Of a DNA stretch of 64,000 bases, positions 27,653 to 39,451 are shown in pieces. The notes under the pieces are model-generated. The model did no database searches. It was not told the DNA's origin and saw nothing but the letters and a program-made list of their open reading frames with translations. Each line of letters begins with the position of its first letter. Within the stretch, counting starts at the first letter, position 1. Source of the stretch: an uncultured bacterium (lineage in GTDB: Bacteria > Pseudomonadota > Alphaproteobacteria > Sphingomonadales > Sphingomonadaceae); assembly GCA_942636505.2 (NCBI GenBank), contig CALOGB020000182.1, forward strand, positions 56,785-120,784, written 5' to 3'. The position numbers were made by a program, and so were the translations under genes.

Positions 27653-28711
27653 ATGACACCACGTGAACGTTTCAACGCGGAAGCCGCCAAGCGCATCCTG
27701 ATCACCGACGGCGCGTTCGGTACCGAGATCCAGAACTGGAAGCTCGACGAGGCGGCTTACGCAGGGTCGCTCGGCTTGTCGCACGACCAGAAGGGCAACA
27801 ACGACATCCTGGCGATCACCAAGCCGGAAGTCCCCGAGACGATTACGAGAGAGTATCTCGAAGCTGGGTCGGACATCGTCTCGACCAACACGTTCAGCGC
27901 GAACGTCATCTCGCAGGCGGACTATGGCGCTGAGCACCTGGTGCGCGAGATCAACGTCGAGTCCGCGCGGATCGCGCGCGCGCTCGCCACCGAATATGAG
28001 GCCAAGGACGGCTGTCCTCGGTTCGTCGCCGGCGCGATCGGGCCGACCAACAAGACGCTGTCGCTGTCGCCCGACGTCAACGATCCCGGCTTCCGCGAGA
28101 TCGACTTCGACTATTTGAAGGGCGTTTACCGCGAGCAGATCGACGCGTTGCTCGAAGGCGGCGAGGGGGTCGGCGTCGACTTCATCCTGATCGAGACTGT
28201 ATTCGATACGCTTAACGCCAAGGCGGGCATCATGGCGGCGATCGAGGCGGGCGACGCTCTCGGCCGTGACGTGCCGATCATGATGTCGATGACGTTGACC
28301 GATCTCAGCGGGCGCAACCTGTCGGGGCATACCGTCGAGGCGTTCTGGCATGCGGTGCGGCATGCCAAGCCGATCACGATCGGCCTGAACTGCTCGTTCG
28401 GCGCGGAGCAGCTGCGGCCGCATGTGAAGACGCTGTCGGCGATCGCGGATACGCTGATCATGGTGTATCCGAACGCAGGCCTCCCGAACGAACTCGGCGA
28501 GTATGACGAGCAGCCCGAGACGACGGCCGGGCTGGTCGGCGAGTGGGCGGTGGCCAAGCAGGTCAATGTGCTCGGCGGCTGCTGCGGGTCGACCCCAGCG
28601 CATATCAAGGCGATGGCGGACGGTGTCCGCGGGCTCGAGCCGCGGGCTGTGGCTCGGCCTGAAGTGCGGACCAAGCTCGCCGGCCTCGAACCATTCACGA
28701 TGGCGGCTTAG
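27653..28711 (+). CDS. metH: Methionine synthase, homocysteine-binding part (split MetH, N-terminal module)
   Basis: Zn-dependent homocysteine S-methyltransferase barrel of 352 residues equal to the first ~350 residues of one-piece MetH. Zinc cysteines: [13 protein letters not shown] (near 246) and [11 protein letters not shown] (near 310). The N-terminal [13 protein letters not shown] is the usual barrel start. ATG 27653 lies seven bases after AGGAG; a TTG at 27647 is the less likely alternative. It works with the separate protein encoded at 28839, which carries the folate, cobalamin and reactivation modules. Confidence 0.95.
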   Translation: MTPRERFNAEAAKRILITDGAFGTEIQNWKLDEAAYAGSLGLSHDQKGNNDILAITKPEVPETITREYLEAGSDIVSTNTFSANVISQADYGAEHLVREINVESARIARALATEYEAKDGCPRFVAGAIGPTNKTLSLSPDVNDPGFREIDFDYLKGVYREQIDALLEGGEGVGVDFILIETVFDTLNAKAGIMAAIEAGDALGRDVPIMMSMTLTDLSGRNLSGHTVEAFWHAVRHAKPITIGLNCSFGAEQLRPHVKTLSAIADTLIMVYPNAGLPNELGEYDEQPETTAGLVGEWAVAKQVNVLGGCCGSTPAHIKAMADGVRGLEPRAVARPEVRTKLAGLEPFTMAA

Positions 28712-28717
28712 GCCACC

Positions 28718-28822
28718 GCTCCCTCTCCCCGTCGGGGAGAGGGCCGGGGTGAGGGGAGCCGCGAGCGCTACCCTCCCCAACGACCCCTCACCCCAACCCT
28801 CTCCCCGGAGGGGAGAGGGGGC
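28718..28822. repeat. Palindromic repeat family C, copy 1 (between the two metH genes)
   Basis: GCTCCCTCTCCCCGTCGGGG then AGAGGG..GGGTGAGGGG at the left is mirrored by CCCCTCACCCC..CCCTCTCCCC and GGAGGGGAGAGGGGGC at the right; 105 bases. The same family occurs inside metH part 2 (30840-30945) and at 58150-58295. Confidence 0.92.
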
Positions 28823-28838
28823 TAGAAGAAGCGAACCG

Positions 28839-31544
<2,706 letters not shown>

Positions 31545-31560
31545 GTTGGCTCACCCGTCA

Positions 31561-31656
31561 CCCCGTCCGTCATCCTGACGAAAGTCAGGATCCAGGGTTA
31601 CGACAGGCAGCCTTTGTGGCTCTGGGGCCTGACTTTCGTCAGGAAGACGGACGGGG
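31561..31656. repeat. Palindromic repeat, CATCCTGACGAAAGTCAGGA family, copy 2
   Basis: CCCCGTCCGTCATCCTGACG at the left is mirrored by CGTCAGGAAGACGGACGGGG at the right. It lies between the convergent metH and aldehyde dehydrogenase genes. Confidence 0.9.
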
Positions 31657-31694
31657 CTCGTGCCTGACGAGCCCCCAAGAAGCTGGCGTAACCC

Positions 31695-33155
31695 TTAAGC
31701 GCCCGCTTCGGCTGGTTTGCCCTGACGCGTGTCACCGGGAAGGCCGGTGATCGTCTTCACCTCCATGAAGTCGGTCAGCCCATAGCGCCCGTTCTCGCGA
31801 CCGTTACCCGACTGCTTGTACCCCCCGAACGGCGCGCCGATGTCGGGGCTCCACGAGTTGATCGTCACCAGTCCCGCGCGCAACCGCGGCGCGACCTTCG
31901 CCGCCGCCGCCGGATCGCCCGAGATCGTCGCCGAGAGCCCGTATTCGGTGGCGTTGGCGATACGGATGCCGTCGTCCTGATCGGCGTATGAGGTTATCGT
32001 AGCGACTGGCCCGAACGTCTCTTCCTGTGCGATCCGCATGTCGGGGCGGACGTCGGTGAACAGCGTCGGCTGGATGTAATACCCCGCATTACGCCCGTCC
32101 GGTCGCCCGACGCCGCCTGTCACCAGCGTCGCGCCTTCGTCGATCGCCGACTGGATCAGGCTTTGGATCTTGTCGAACTGCGCCTTGTTGACGACCGGGC
32201 CGATGTGCTGGCCCATCTCGGCGGGATCGCCGACCTTGGTCTGCTCCATCATCGACTTCACGATCGCGGTAGCCTCCGCGACCTGGCTCGCATGCACCAG
32301 CAAACGGGTCGGCGCGATGCAGCTCTGGCCCGAATTGGCGAGCACGCCCGCGACCGTCGGCGGCAACACCGCGGCGAGATCGGAGCCTTCGAGCACAAGG
32401 TTCGCCGCCTTGCCGCCAAGCTCCTGGTGCACGCGCTTGACCGTCGGTGCGGCGGCCAAAGCGACCGCGATGCCAGCACGTGTCGAGCCGGTGAAGCTCA
32501 CCATGTCGACGTCGCGGTGCGCGCACAGCGCCGCGCCGACGCCCGGACCGTCCCCGTTGACGAGGTTGAAAACGCCCGCCGGCACGCCCGCCGCATCCAT
32601 GATTTCGGCCAGGATTACCGCGCACGAGGGCGCTTCCTCGGACGGCTTCAGGATCATCGTGTCGCCGGCGGCCAGCGCAGGCGCGACCTTCGCGCATATC
32701 TGGTTGAGCGGCCAGTTCCACGGCGTGATCATCGCGACGACGCCGAGCGGCTCGTGCACGACGGTCGCCTTGCCGATGACTTCCGAGAACTCGAACGCCG
32801 CCAGCGCCTTCGCGGTCGCCGAGAAATGCGCGAGGCCGGTCGGCGCCTGCGCCATCGAGGCGAGCGCCATCGGGGCGCCCATCTCCTGCGACATCGCCTT
32901 GGCGAGATCGGGCATCCGCGCCTTGTATTCGGTCATGATCCGGCCGAGCACGTCGAGCCGCTCCTGTACGCTCTTCTGGCTCCAGCTTTCGAACGCGGTG
33001 CGCGCTGCGGCCACGGCCTTGTCGACATCGGCGGCGGTGCCGAGCGTGATTTCGGTGCAGGGTTGCTCGGTCGACGGGTCGATCACCTGATAGACGGTGC
33101 CGCCCTCGCTCTCGACCCATGCGCCGTCGATATACTGCTGCAAATAGCGTTTCAT
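31695..33155 (-). CDS. Aldehyde dehydrogenase family protein
   Basis: NAD(P)-dependent oxidation of an aldehyde to the acid; 486 residues. Motifs: TPWNWPLNQICAKVAPALAAG (near 150), cofactor loop FTGSTRAGIAVA, general base Glu in HQELGGKAANLVL (near 245) and catalytic Cys in NSGQSCIAPTRLL (near 280), with EETFGPVATI near 380. MKRYLQQYIDGAWVES is the usual family N-terminus and GAGAGG precedes ATG 33155, so the longer frame is not used. The substrate is not evident. Divergent from the quinone reductase gene. Confidence 0.92.
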   Translation of the reverse strand: MKRYLQQYIDGAWVESEGGTVYQVIDPSTEQPCTEITLGTAADVDKAVAAARTAFESWSQKSVQERLDVLGRIMTEYKARMPDLAKAMSQEMGAPMALASMAQAPTGLAHFSATAKALAAFEFSEVIGKATVVHEPLGVVAMITPWNWPLNQICAKVAPALAAGDTMILKPSEEAPSCAVILAEIMDAAGVPAGVFNLVNGDGPGVGAALCAHRDVDMVSFTGSTRAGIAVALAAAPTVKRVHQELGGKAANLVLEGSDLAAVLPPTVAGVLANSGQSCIAPTRLLVHASQVAEATAIVKSMMEQTKVGDPAEMGQHIGPVVNKAQFDKIQSLIQSAIDEGATLVTGGVGRPDGRNAGYYIQPTLFTDVRPDMRIAQEETFGPVATITSYADQDDGIRIANATEYGLSATISGDPAAAAKVAPRLRAGLVTINSWSPDIGAPFGGYKQSGNGRENGRYGLTDFMEVKTITGLPGDTRQGKPAEAGA

Positions 33156-33261
33156 CGTGCCTCTCCGCATCTTGTCTTGCGCAGGAATGGGCTCGCCGGA
33201 GATCGGTTGCAACCCGAAACGCGTCGGGTAGGGTGACCGCCAGACGCATCAGGAGGCCGGC

Positions 33262-34236
33262 ATGGCGAGAGTGGCATTCATCGAGAAGACCGGCGGTCCC
33301 GAGGTCATCCAGTGGCAGGACGTCCAACTGCCGCCACCGGGCAAGGGCGAGGTGTGGATGCGCAACACCGCGGTCGGGTTGAACTATATCGACACGTACC
33401 ACCGCAGCGGCGTGTACCCGATCGACCTGCCCTCGGGTCTTGGCAGCGAAGCGGTGGGCGTGGTGATGGCGGTCGGCGAGGGCGTGACCGAGTTCGCACC
33501 CGGCGACAGGGTCGGCACCTTCGGCCCGTCGCGCGGCGCCTATGCGACCGAGCGCAACGTACCGGCGAACCAGCTGTTCAAGCTCTCCGACACGCTCGAC
33601 GACCGGACTGCCGCGGCGATCCTGCTCAAGGGTACCACCGCCGAGTTCCTGGTCGAGCGTTGCGCCAAGGTGCAGGCGGGCCAGACCGTCCTCGTCCACG
33701 CGGCGGCGGGCGGCGTTGGCCATATCCTGGTCGGCTGGCTGAAGGCGATCGGCGCGACCGTCATCGCCAGCGTCGGCAGCGAGGACAAGGCGGTACGGAC
33801 GCGGAAAGCCGGCGCCGATCACGTCATCCTCCACAAGTCCGAGGACATCGCCGCGCGCGTCCGCGAGATCACCGATGGCAAGGGCGTGCCGGTCGTGCTT
33901 GACGGGGTCGGCGGCGCGACCTGGGAGGCGTCGCTCGACAGCGCGGCCAAGCGCGGGCTGATCGTCAGCTACGGCAATGCGGGCGGCGTGGTCGACGGCG
34001 TCAATATCGGCGTCCTCGCGCGGAAAGGCTCGCTTTTCGTAACGCGGCCGACGCTGTTCGATTATTACGTCACGTCGGAGGAAAGGCAGGCCGGCATCGC
34101 CCGCCTGTTCGCGATGCTCGACAACGGCGCGGTCACGCCGGAGATCGGCCGGACCTTTCCGCTCGAAGAGGCTGCCGCCGCCCATCGCGCGATCGAGGCG
34201 GGTGAGACTTCGGGGAGCACGATCCTGCTGCCGTAA
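33262..34236 (+). CDS. NADPH:quinone reductase (zeta-crystallin type)
   Basis: Zinc-independent medium-chain dehydrogenase of 324 residues, a one- or two-electron quinone reductase. Features: NYIDTYHRSGVYP (near 39), GSEAVGVV, the nucleotide-binding VLVHAAAGGVGHILVGWLKAIGATVIASV (near 148) and the C-terminal LEEAAAAHRAIEAGETSGSTILLP. The zinc ligands of alcohol dehydrogenases are absent. ATG 33262 is preceded by AGGAGG. A repeat-filled space follows. Confidence 0.92.
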   Translation: MARVAFIEKTGGPEVIQWQDVQLPPPGKGEVWMRNTAVGLNYIDTYHRSGVYPIDLPSGLGSEAVGVVMAVGEGVTEFAPGDRVGTFGPSRGAYATERNVPANQLFKLSDTLDDRTAAAILLKGTTAEFLVERCAKVQAGQTVLVHAAAGGVGHILVGWLKAIGATVIASVGSEDKAVRTRKAGADHVILHKSEDIAARVREITDGKGVPVVLDGVGGATWEASLDSAAKRGLIVSYGNAGGVVDGVNIGVLARKGSLFVTRPTLFDYYVTSEERQAGIARLFAMLDNGAVTPEIGRTFPLEEAAAAHRAIEAGETSGSTILLP

Positions 34237-34247
34237 CTGTGTGCGAG

Positions 34248-34476
34248 AAGGTGTGTTCACGCGAAGGCGCGAAGGCGCAAAGAAGATTTGCTCGCGCGGA
34301 GACGCGGAGACGCGGAGGTGTTGCGGGCAATATTGCTGTCTCGTGCATCATGTAGCGGCGATGATGAAGGGGACCGTTGGTCCCGGAGAACTCTCCGCGT
34401 CTCCGCGTCTCCGCGTCTCCGCGTGAACCCATTCTTCTCATCTCTTCGCGCCTTCGCGCCTTCGCGTGAACCAATG
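34248..34476. repeat. Composite inverted repeat with short tandem units (GCGAAGGC and GGAGACGC)
   Basis: The left side has TTCACGCGAAGGCGCGAAGG, then CGCGGAGACGCGGAGACGCG; the right side mirrors both as CGCGTCTCCGCGTCTCCGCG and CGCCTTCGCGCCTTCGCGTG. About 70 bases of unrelated sequence lie between. It occupies most of the 350-base gap between the quinone reductase and response regulator genes; I see no gene in it. Confidence 0.88.
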
Positions 34477-34586
34477 CGACGCTCTCGCTAGGCGACGGAC
34501 GGATTGTAGCCTCCGGCTGACGCCGCAAGACGCTTGTACGCGCGGCGATCCACGATAGGACGAAAGCTTGCCCGAGTGAGACCGTG

Positions 34587-35267
34587 ATGAGCCTGAACAT
34601 TCTGCTGGTCGAGGACGATGCCGTGTTCGCGCAGGCGATGGCCGAGGAACTGCGCGGGTTCGATCACGGCGTGACCGTCGCACCCGATGGCCGCGACGCG
34701 CTCGCCGCAGTCGACAGTCAGGCGTTCGACGCGGTGATCCTCGACCGGATGCTCCCGAAGATCGACGGCATTTCCGTGCTGGAGCGGCTGCGGAGCGCGA
34801 ACATCACGATGCCGGTCATCATGCTCAGCGCGCTCGGCCGCTCGGTCGAGAAGGTCGAGGGGCTGGAGGCCGGCGCGGACGACTATGTGGTCAAGCCGAT
34901 TGCCGCGGTCGAACTCAACGCACGCCTGCTCGCGCTGATGCGCGGGCGCGGCTGGACCGGTAGCGCGGGCGACACGATCCACGCCGGCGATATCGTCGTC
35001 AGCCCGACCAAGTTCCGCGCGTGGCGCGACGGCATCGCGCTCGATCTCGGCAAGCTCGAGTTCAAGCTGCTCGCCGAGTTCGTCGCCAATGCCGATGCGG
35101 TACTGACGCGCGCGATGCTGGTCGAGCGGGTCTGGGGGTACGACTTCGCACCGACCACCAACATCGTCGATGTCTATGTCCGCCACCTGCGCGTGAAACT
35201 GACCGCAGCGGGCGGCGACGATCCCATCCGCACGGTGCGCGGCGTCGGATACATGCTGCGCGGATGA
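34587..35267 (+). CDS. OmpR/PhoB-family response regulator
   Basis: A 226-residue regulator. Receiver domain (residues 3-118): acidic pocket VEDD, phosphorylated Asp in VILDRMLPKIDG (near 52), Lys in YVVKPI (near 104). The winged-helix DNA-binding domain (about 130-224) ends in VYVRHLRVKLTAAG...IRTVRGVGYMLRG. GTG 34584 precedes the ATG used. The stop overlaps the kinase start by ATGA, so the pair forms a two-component system; the signal is unknown, and the sequence is closer to the QseB/PmrA/CopR style than to PhoB itself. Confidence 0.93.
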   Translation: MSLNILLVEDDAVFAQAMAEELRGFDHGVTVAPDGRDALAAVDSQAFDAVILDRMLPKIDGISVLERLRSANITMPVIMLSALGRSVEKVEGLEAGADDYVVKPIAAVELNARLLALMRGRGWTGSAGDTIHAGDIVVSPTKFRAWRDGIALDLGKLEFKLLAEFVANADAVLTRAMLVERVWGYDFAPTTNIVDVYVRHLRVKLTAAGGDDPIRTVRGVGYMLRG

Positions 35268-36628
35268 CCCGCCTGCGATCGCTGCGCGCGTTGACGCTGG
35301 CGTTCCTGATCGCGTTCCTCATCGCGACGCTCGGCACCGGGTTCGCGATCTACACCGCGACGCAACGCACGATCGAGCGACTGGTCGATCGCCGCATCCT
35401 GGTCGTGAGCGATGCCGCCGCCGGCATCTCCGGCGACCGCAGTCCCGAAGAACTCGTCCGGAGGATCAATGCCGCGACCCGTGAGCGTGACACCGGCGAT
35501 ATCGGCTTCCTGCTGCTCGACGCGACCGGTCGCAGGCTTGGCGGCAACATCGCCTTGCCGCGTCGCCTGCCGATGGGGTTCTCGACGGTCGCGCTGAAGG
35601 ACCAGATCGCGGGACTTTCGGCCGGGCGTGCGCTGGTCCGCGACGTCGGGCACGGCATGACGCTGGTGACGATCGCCGAGACCGAACCGTTCGACGACTA
35701 TAATGCGGCACGCGTCCGGATCTACCTCATCGGCTTCGGATCGATCCTGCTGGTCGTCATCGGTGGCCTGCTGTTCTTCGTCATCACGATCGGGCGGCGG
35801 ATCGGCGAGACCCGGCGGACGGTCGACGCGATCATCGATGGTGACATGTCGCGGCGCGTACCGGTCGATCGATCGGGCGGCGAGTTTGCGCACCAGGCGA
35901 TGGCCTTCAACCGCATGCTCGACCGTATTTCCGAGCTGATGACCGGTATCAGCAACGTCTCCAACGATATCGCGCACGATCTTCGCACGCCCTTGGCACG
36001 CCTGCGCAGCCAGTTGGCGCTGGCGTTGCGTCGGGCCCAGACGGACAGCCAACGCGACGATCTCGAAACCGCGATCGCGATGAGCGACGAACTGCTTGAG
36101 ATGTTCGCGGCGATGCTGCGGATCGCCGAGATCGAAGGCGGCGATCGGCGCGCGGCGTTCGCGACGCTCGATCTGGCGGCGCTCGCCGAAGAGATCGCGA
36201 CGATGATGCAGCCGGTAGTCGCCGATGGCGACCGGACGCTGACGCTGGAACCATCGCCCGTGGCCGAGATCGTCGGCGATCGCCAACTGCTCGGCCAGAT
36301 GCTCGTGAACCTCATCGAGAATGCGCTCCGCCACACCCCACCCGGCACCCGCATCGAGATCGGCGTCACGACCACCGGCAAGACTGCCACGCTCACGGTG
36401 ACCGATACCGGCCCCGGCATTCCGGCGGATCAGCGCAAGCTGGCGTTGCGGCGGTTCGGGCGGCTCGACGCCAGCCGCCACGACGAAGGTCATGGTCTCG
36501 GCCTGCCGCTGATCCAGGCGATAGTCCGGCTTCATCGCGGCACGATCGCACTCGAAGACGCGACCCCCGGACTGTGCGTCGTCATCGCCCTACCCAAGGG
36601 CCGAAACGACGAAACCCGGACAGGCTGA
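35264..36628 (+). CDS. Membrane sensor histidine kinase
   Basis: A 454-residue partner of the preceding regulator. TM1 (about residues 11-31, LAFLIAFLIATLGTGFAIYTA), a periplasmic domain of about 115 residues, TM2 (about 150-175, LIGFGSILLVVIGGLLFFVITIG), HAMP, HisKA box SNDIAHDLRTPLARLRSQL (phospho-His near 238) and an ATPase domain with LIENALRHTPPGTRIEIG, VTDTGPGIPADQ and GLGLPLIQAIVRLH. A compact QseC/PmrB-like architecture. The terminator hairpin overlaps its stop codon. Confidence 0.93.
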   Translation: MTRLRSLRALTLAFLIAFLIATLGTGFAIYTATQRTIERLVDRRILVVSDAAAGISGDRSPEELVRRINAATRERDTGDIGFLLLDATGRRLGGNIALPRRLPMGFSTVALKDQIAGLSAGRALVRDVGHGMTLVTIAETEPFDDYNAARVRIYLIGFGSILLVVIGGLLFFVITIGRRIGETRRTVDAIIDGDMSRRVPVDRSGGEFAHQAMAFNRMLDRISELMTGISNVSNDIAHDLRTPLARLRSQLALALRRAQTDSQRDDLETAIAMSDELLEMFAAMLRIAEIEGGDRRAAFATLDLAALAEEIATMMQPVVADGDRTLTLEPSPVAEIVGDRQLLGQMLVNLIENALRHTPPGTRIEIGVTTTGKTATLTVTDTGPGIPADQRKLALRRFGRLDASRHDEGHGLGLPLIQAIVRLHRGTIALEDATPGLCVVIALPKGRNDETRTG

Positions 36629-36652
36629 GCGCCTGCCCGGGTTTCCATTTTT
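36612..36652. terminator. Bidirectional terminator between kinase and TonB receptor genes
   Basis: AAACCCGG.CAGG pairs with CCTG.CCGGGTTT around a seven-base loop, followed on the plus strand by TCCATTTTT; the minus strand reads through the same stem. It lies between convergent genes. Confidence 0.75.
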
Positions 36653-36667
36653 ACGCGGCAAGCCCGA

Positions 36668-39187
36668 TCAGAACTTGACCGAAGCTTCCATGCCGTAGGT
36701 GCGCGGCGCGTTGAAATTGCCGTAGTCGCCGAGGACGTTGTTGACGCTGCCCGAGGTGAGGTTGGTCGTCGGGGCGCCCGGCAGGCTGTTCGACGGGTCG
36801 CGGCGGAACACGTACTGCTTGTCGAACAGGTTGCGGACCCAGGCCGAGATCGTCACCGCGTTGCTGCCGCCGACGTGGATGTTCGCCAAGGCGAGACGGG
36901 CGTTGGCGATGAACGCGGGGTCGTTCTTGGTCGCGAACTGGTCGAAGGTCTGCGTCGCCTGCGAGTAGTTGCCGTCGAGGTGGAACTTCAGGTCCATGTC
37001 GCCGACCGGCATCGTGTAGTCGACCGATCCGTTGGCGGCATTGCGCGGCGTGAAGACGATGTAGAAGTTCTGATACACGCCGGTCGACGCGATCAGTACG
37101 GGCGGGATCTTCGTGTAGGTATAGGCATAGCCCGCGGTCAGCGTCAGGCCGTCGACCGGCTGCACGGTCAGGTCGGCCTCGATCCCGCGGATCTTGGTGA
37201 TACCGGGCGCATTGATCGTCACCAGGTTGTTGAAGCTGCCCGACGCGGTCGTCTGGATCGAGCTGATATCGACCTGGCTGTTCTTGCGATCCATGATGTA
37301 GCCGGCAAGGTTCAGGCGGGCACGGTGGTTCCAGAAATCCGTCTTGGCGCCGATCTCGTACGACTTCACGTCCTCGGGGTTGAACGTCTGGTAGTTGGAC
37401 GTCCGCGAGCTGGCACCGCCGGCACGGTAGCCGGTTGCGTATTTTGCATAGACGTGGACCGTGTCACTGGCGTCATAGGCGAGCGTCGCCATCGGATTGA
37501 AGCGGTTCCAGGTGGCGTCGAGCGGCGCATAGCCGGCCGCGGTCAACTGGGCCTGGGTCGCCGTGTCGTAGTTCAGGTTACGCGAGAAATGCAGCACGCC
37601 CTGCTTCTCGTCGCGCGTGTAGCGGCCACCGGCGGTCAGGTGAACGCGGTCGGTCGCGTTCCAGGTGACCTGGCCGTAACCGGCATAGCTCTTCGAATGC
37701 ACTTCCGAGGCACGATCGATCGAACGGCAGCCCACGAGCGAGCCGAACCCGCCCGACCCGGTGCACGGATCGAGCACCGAGATCGTCGTCAGCGCCGAAT
37801 TGAACGCCAGCGAGTTCGGCGTCGCCGCGTCGTCGCTGATGTGCTCGTTGAAGTAATACAGCCCGGCAACGTAATCGAACTGGCCGACCGTGCCGACCGC
37901 CTGGAATTCCTGGCTGAACTGGTTCTGGTGGAGGTCGGCAAGGCTGTAGCGGCTGAAGTTGCACGCACTGCCCACGCAGCCAGCGGCAACGACGGGGACG
38001 CGGTGATAGCCGCCGCTATTGTCGTACTGCGTCGCGTTCACGCCGCGCCACGCGGTGATCGAGCGGAGTTCGATTTCGGGCGCGACGTCCCAGCGGATAT
38101 TCGAGGTGAAGCCGTGCGTCTTGTCGATGCTCGGCTGCTGCGGCACGCCGATGTCGGCGACCTTCATGCGGCTGTCGCCATTGACGACGACCTGGCTCGG
38201 GAGCGGCTTCACGCTGCCGGTCAGCGTCGTGTAGTTGGTGCCGGGCAGCGCGCAAGCAGGGGACGCGGATTGCGCACCGGCCTTGCACCCGTTCGGATTC
38301 ACGTTGAGCAACTGGCTGTAGAACGGGCTGTTCGAGTCGTAGCCGTTATCGTAGCTGAAATCGGCGGTCATGCCCGAGATCGGGCGGACGCGTGCGGTCG
38401 CCTTGAAGCCGCGGCGATGATAATAATTGAAGCCGGTCTGGTCCGCGAGCGGGTTCTTGGTGGTCGCGTCCTGGTGCTGGATGACGCCGTCGAGCTTCAG
38501 TGACACGCCGTACGTTTCGGGCAGGTCGACATGCAGCGTACCGTTGTAGCTGCCGTAGTTGGCGATCCCGCCGGTCGCGCTGCCGCCCCATTTGCCGCTC
38601 GGGCCCTTGGTGACGATGCTGAGCGCGCCGCCTTCGGTGTTGCGACCGAACAGCGTGCCCTGCGGGCCCTTGAGCACTTCGATCCGGTCGACGTCGAACA
38701 GCGCGGCGTTCAGGCCGTGCTGGCGGCCGAGATAGACACCGTCGATATAGACGCCGACGCCCTGCTCGCGTGCGGGCTGGTTGGCGTCGAGCGGAACGAT
38801 GCCGCGGATACCGATCGTCAGCGCGGACTGGCGCGCCTCGAACGTCGCGACGCGCAACGACGGCACTGCGCCGTCGGCGAGATCGTAAAGACTCTGGACG
38901 TGGCGGTCGGTCAGCGCCTGGCTGCTCAGGACGTTGATCGCGATCGGCGTCTTCTGCAGGTTCGTCTCGCGCTTGGTCGCGGTGACGACGATCTCGCCAA
39001 GACCGGTCTGGTCGGCCGGTTCCACAGCTGCGGGGGCCGGATCGATCACAGGGTCTGCGGCAGCGGCAGCGGGCGTGGTATCCTTGGCGGCGGTCGGCGC
39101 TGGGGCCGCGAACACTGGCGACGCGATCGCGACCGTCAGGGCGGCGCCGGCCAGCAGCCGCAAGCGCAGGCTTGCTGAATTCAACAT
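36668..39187 (-). CDS. TonB-dependent outer membrane receptor
   Basis: An 839-residue beta-barrel import receptor. The signal peptide ends near VFAAPAP, then a Pro/Ala linker and the TonB box-like GEIVVTATKRETNLQKTPIAI (near 67), a plug domain with VYIDGVYLGRQ and VLKGPQGTLFGRNTEGGALSIVTKGP, and a 22-strand barrel ending in YGMEASVKF with C-terminal Phe. Extracellular loops carry Cys pairs (GCKAGAQSASPAC, GCVGSAC). No regulatory STN domain is present. The substrate is unknown. It is divergent from the phytase-linked receptor over a shared 264-base region. Confidence 0.93.
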   Translation of the reverse strand: MLNSASLRLRLLAGAALTVAIASPVFAAPAPTAAKDTTPAAAAADPVIDPAPAAVEPADQTGLGEIVVTATKRETNLQKTPIAINVLSSQALTDRHVQSLYDLADGAVPSLRVATFEARQSALTIGIRGIVPLDANQPAREQGVGVYIDGVYLGRQHGLNAALFDVDRIEVLKGPQGTLFGRNTEGGALSIVTKGPSGKWGGSATGGIANYGSYNGTLHVDLPETYGVSLKLDGVIQHQDATTKNPLADQTGFNYYHRRGFKATARVRPISGMTADFSYDNGYDSNSPFYSQLLNVNPNGCKAGAQSASPACALPGTNYTTLTGSVKPLPSQVVVNGDSRMKVADIGVPQQPSIDKTHGFTSNIRWDVAPEIELRSITAWRGVNATQYDNSGGYHRVPVVAAGCVGSACNFSRYSLADLHQNQFSQEFQAVGTVGQFDYVAGLYYFNEHISDDAATPNSLAFNSALTTISVLDPCTGSGGFGSLVGCRSIDRASEVHSKSYAGYGQVTWNATDRVHLTAGGRYTRDEKQGVLHFSRNLNYDTATQAQLTAAGYAPLDATWNRFNPMATLAYDASDTVHVYAKYATGYRAGGASSRTSNYQTFNPEDVKSYEIGAKTDFWNHRARLNLAGYIMDRKNSQVDISSIQTTASGSFNNLVTINAPGITKIRGIEADLTVQPVDGLTLTAGYAYTYTKIPPVLIASTGVYQNFYIVFTPRNAANGSVDYTMPVGDMDLKFHLDGNYSQATQTFDQFATKNDPAFIANARLALANIHVGGSNAVTISAWVRNLFDKQYVFRRDPSNSLPGAPTTNLTSGSVNNVLGDYGNFNAPRTYGMEASVKF

Positions 39188-39349
39188 CGAGAGTTTCCCT
39201 TTTTCGGCAGTCTTTGCCTTGAAGGGCGCGATAGGCGGCGGTCGTGGCACGTCCGTTACGAATATAAGAATCGCGTGTCCGGGGATTTTAACGTTGGTTT
39301 AATGTGGGTTTATCCTCGCGCGTACGTGAGACGACCGAAGATGACGCCG

Positions 39350-39367
39350 CTGTCATCTGAATGTCAT
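39350..39367 (+). promoter_or_regulatory. Pho box upstream of the phytase operon
   Basis: Two direct heptamers, CTGTCAT and ATGTCAT, separated by four bases (CTGA), match the 7-4-7 PhoB binding arrangement (consensus CTGTCAT-N4-CTGTCAT) with one mismatch. It lies 84 bases before the receptor ATG, in the right orientation for the receptor-phytase transcript. Phosphate-starvation control of a phytase is functionally sensible. Confidence 0.7.
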
Positions 39368-39451
39368 GCAAAAGTAACGTCGGTGCCATGCACGGCCGCT
39401 ACCGCGCCTCCCAAGCCGGCTGAAGAAGTCGGGACCACCCGGGGGAATACC

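Noticed and set aside
34248..34476. Clustered short repeats as a CRISPR array
   Set aside because: Units are 8-9 bases in direct tandem on both arms with no spacers of constant length and no cas genes.
34587..36628. PhoB-PhoR as the identity of the two-component pair, because a Pho box lies nearby
   Set aside because: The kinase lacks the PAS/HisKA layout of PhoR, has a large periplasmic domain, and no pst or phoU genes are adjacent.
36612..39187. The minus-strand TonB receptor as part of the phytase operon
   Set aside because: It is transcribed in the opposite direction, has no Pho box in its orientation, and lacks the CarboxypepD_reg domain of the phytase-linked receptor.
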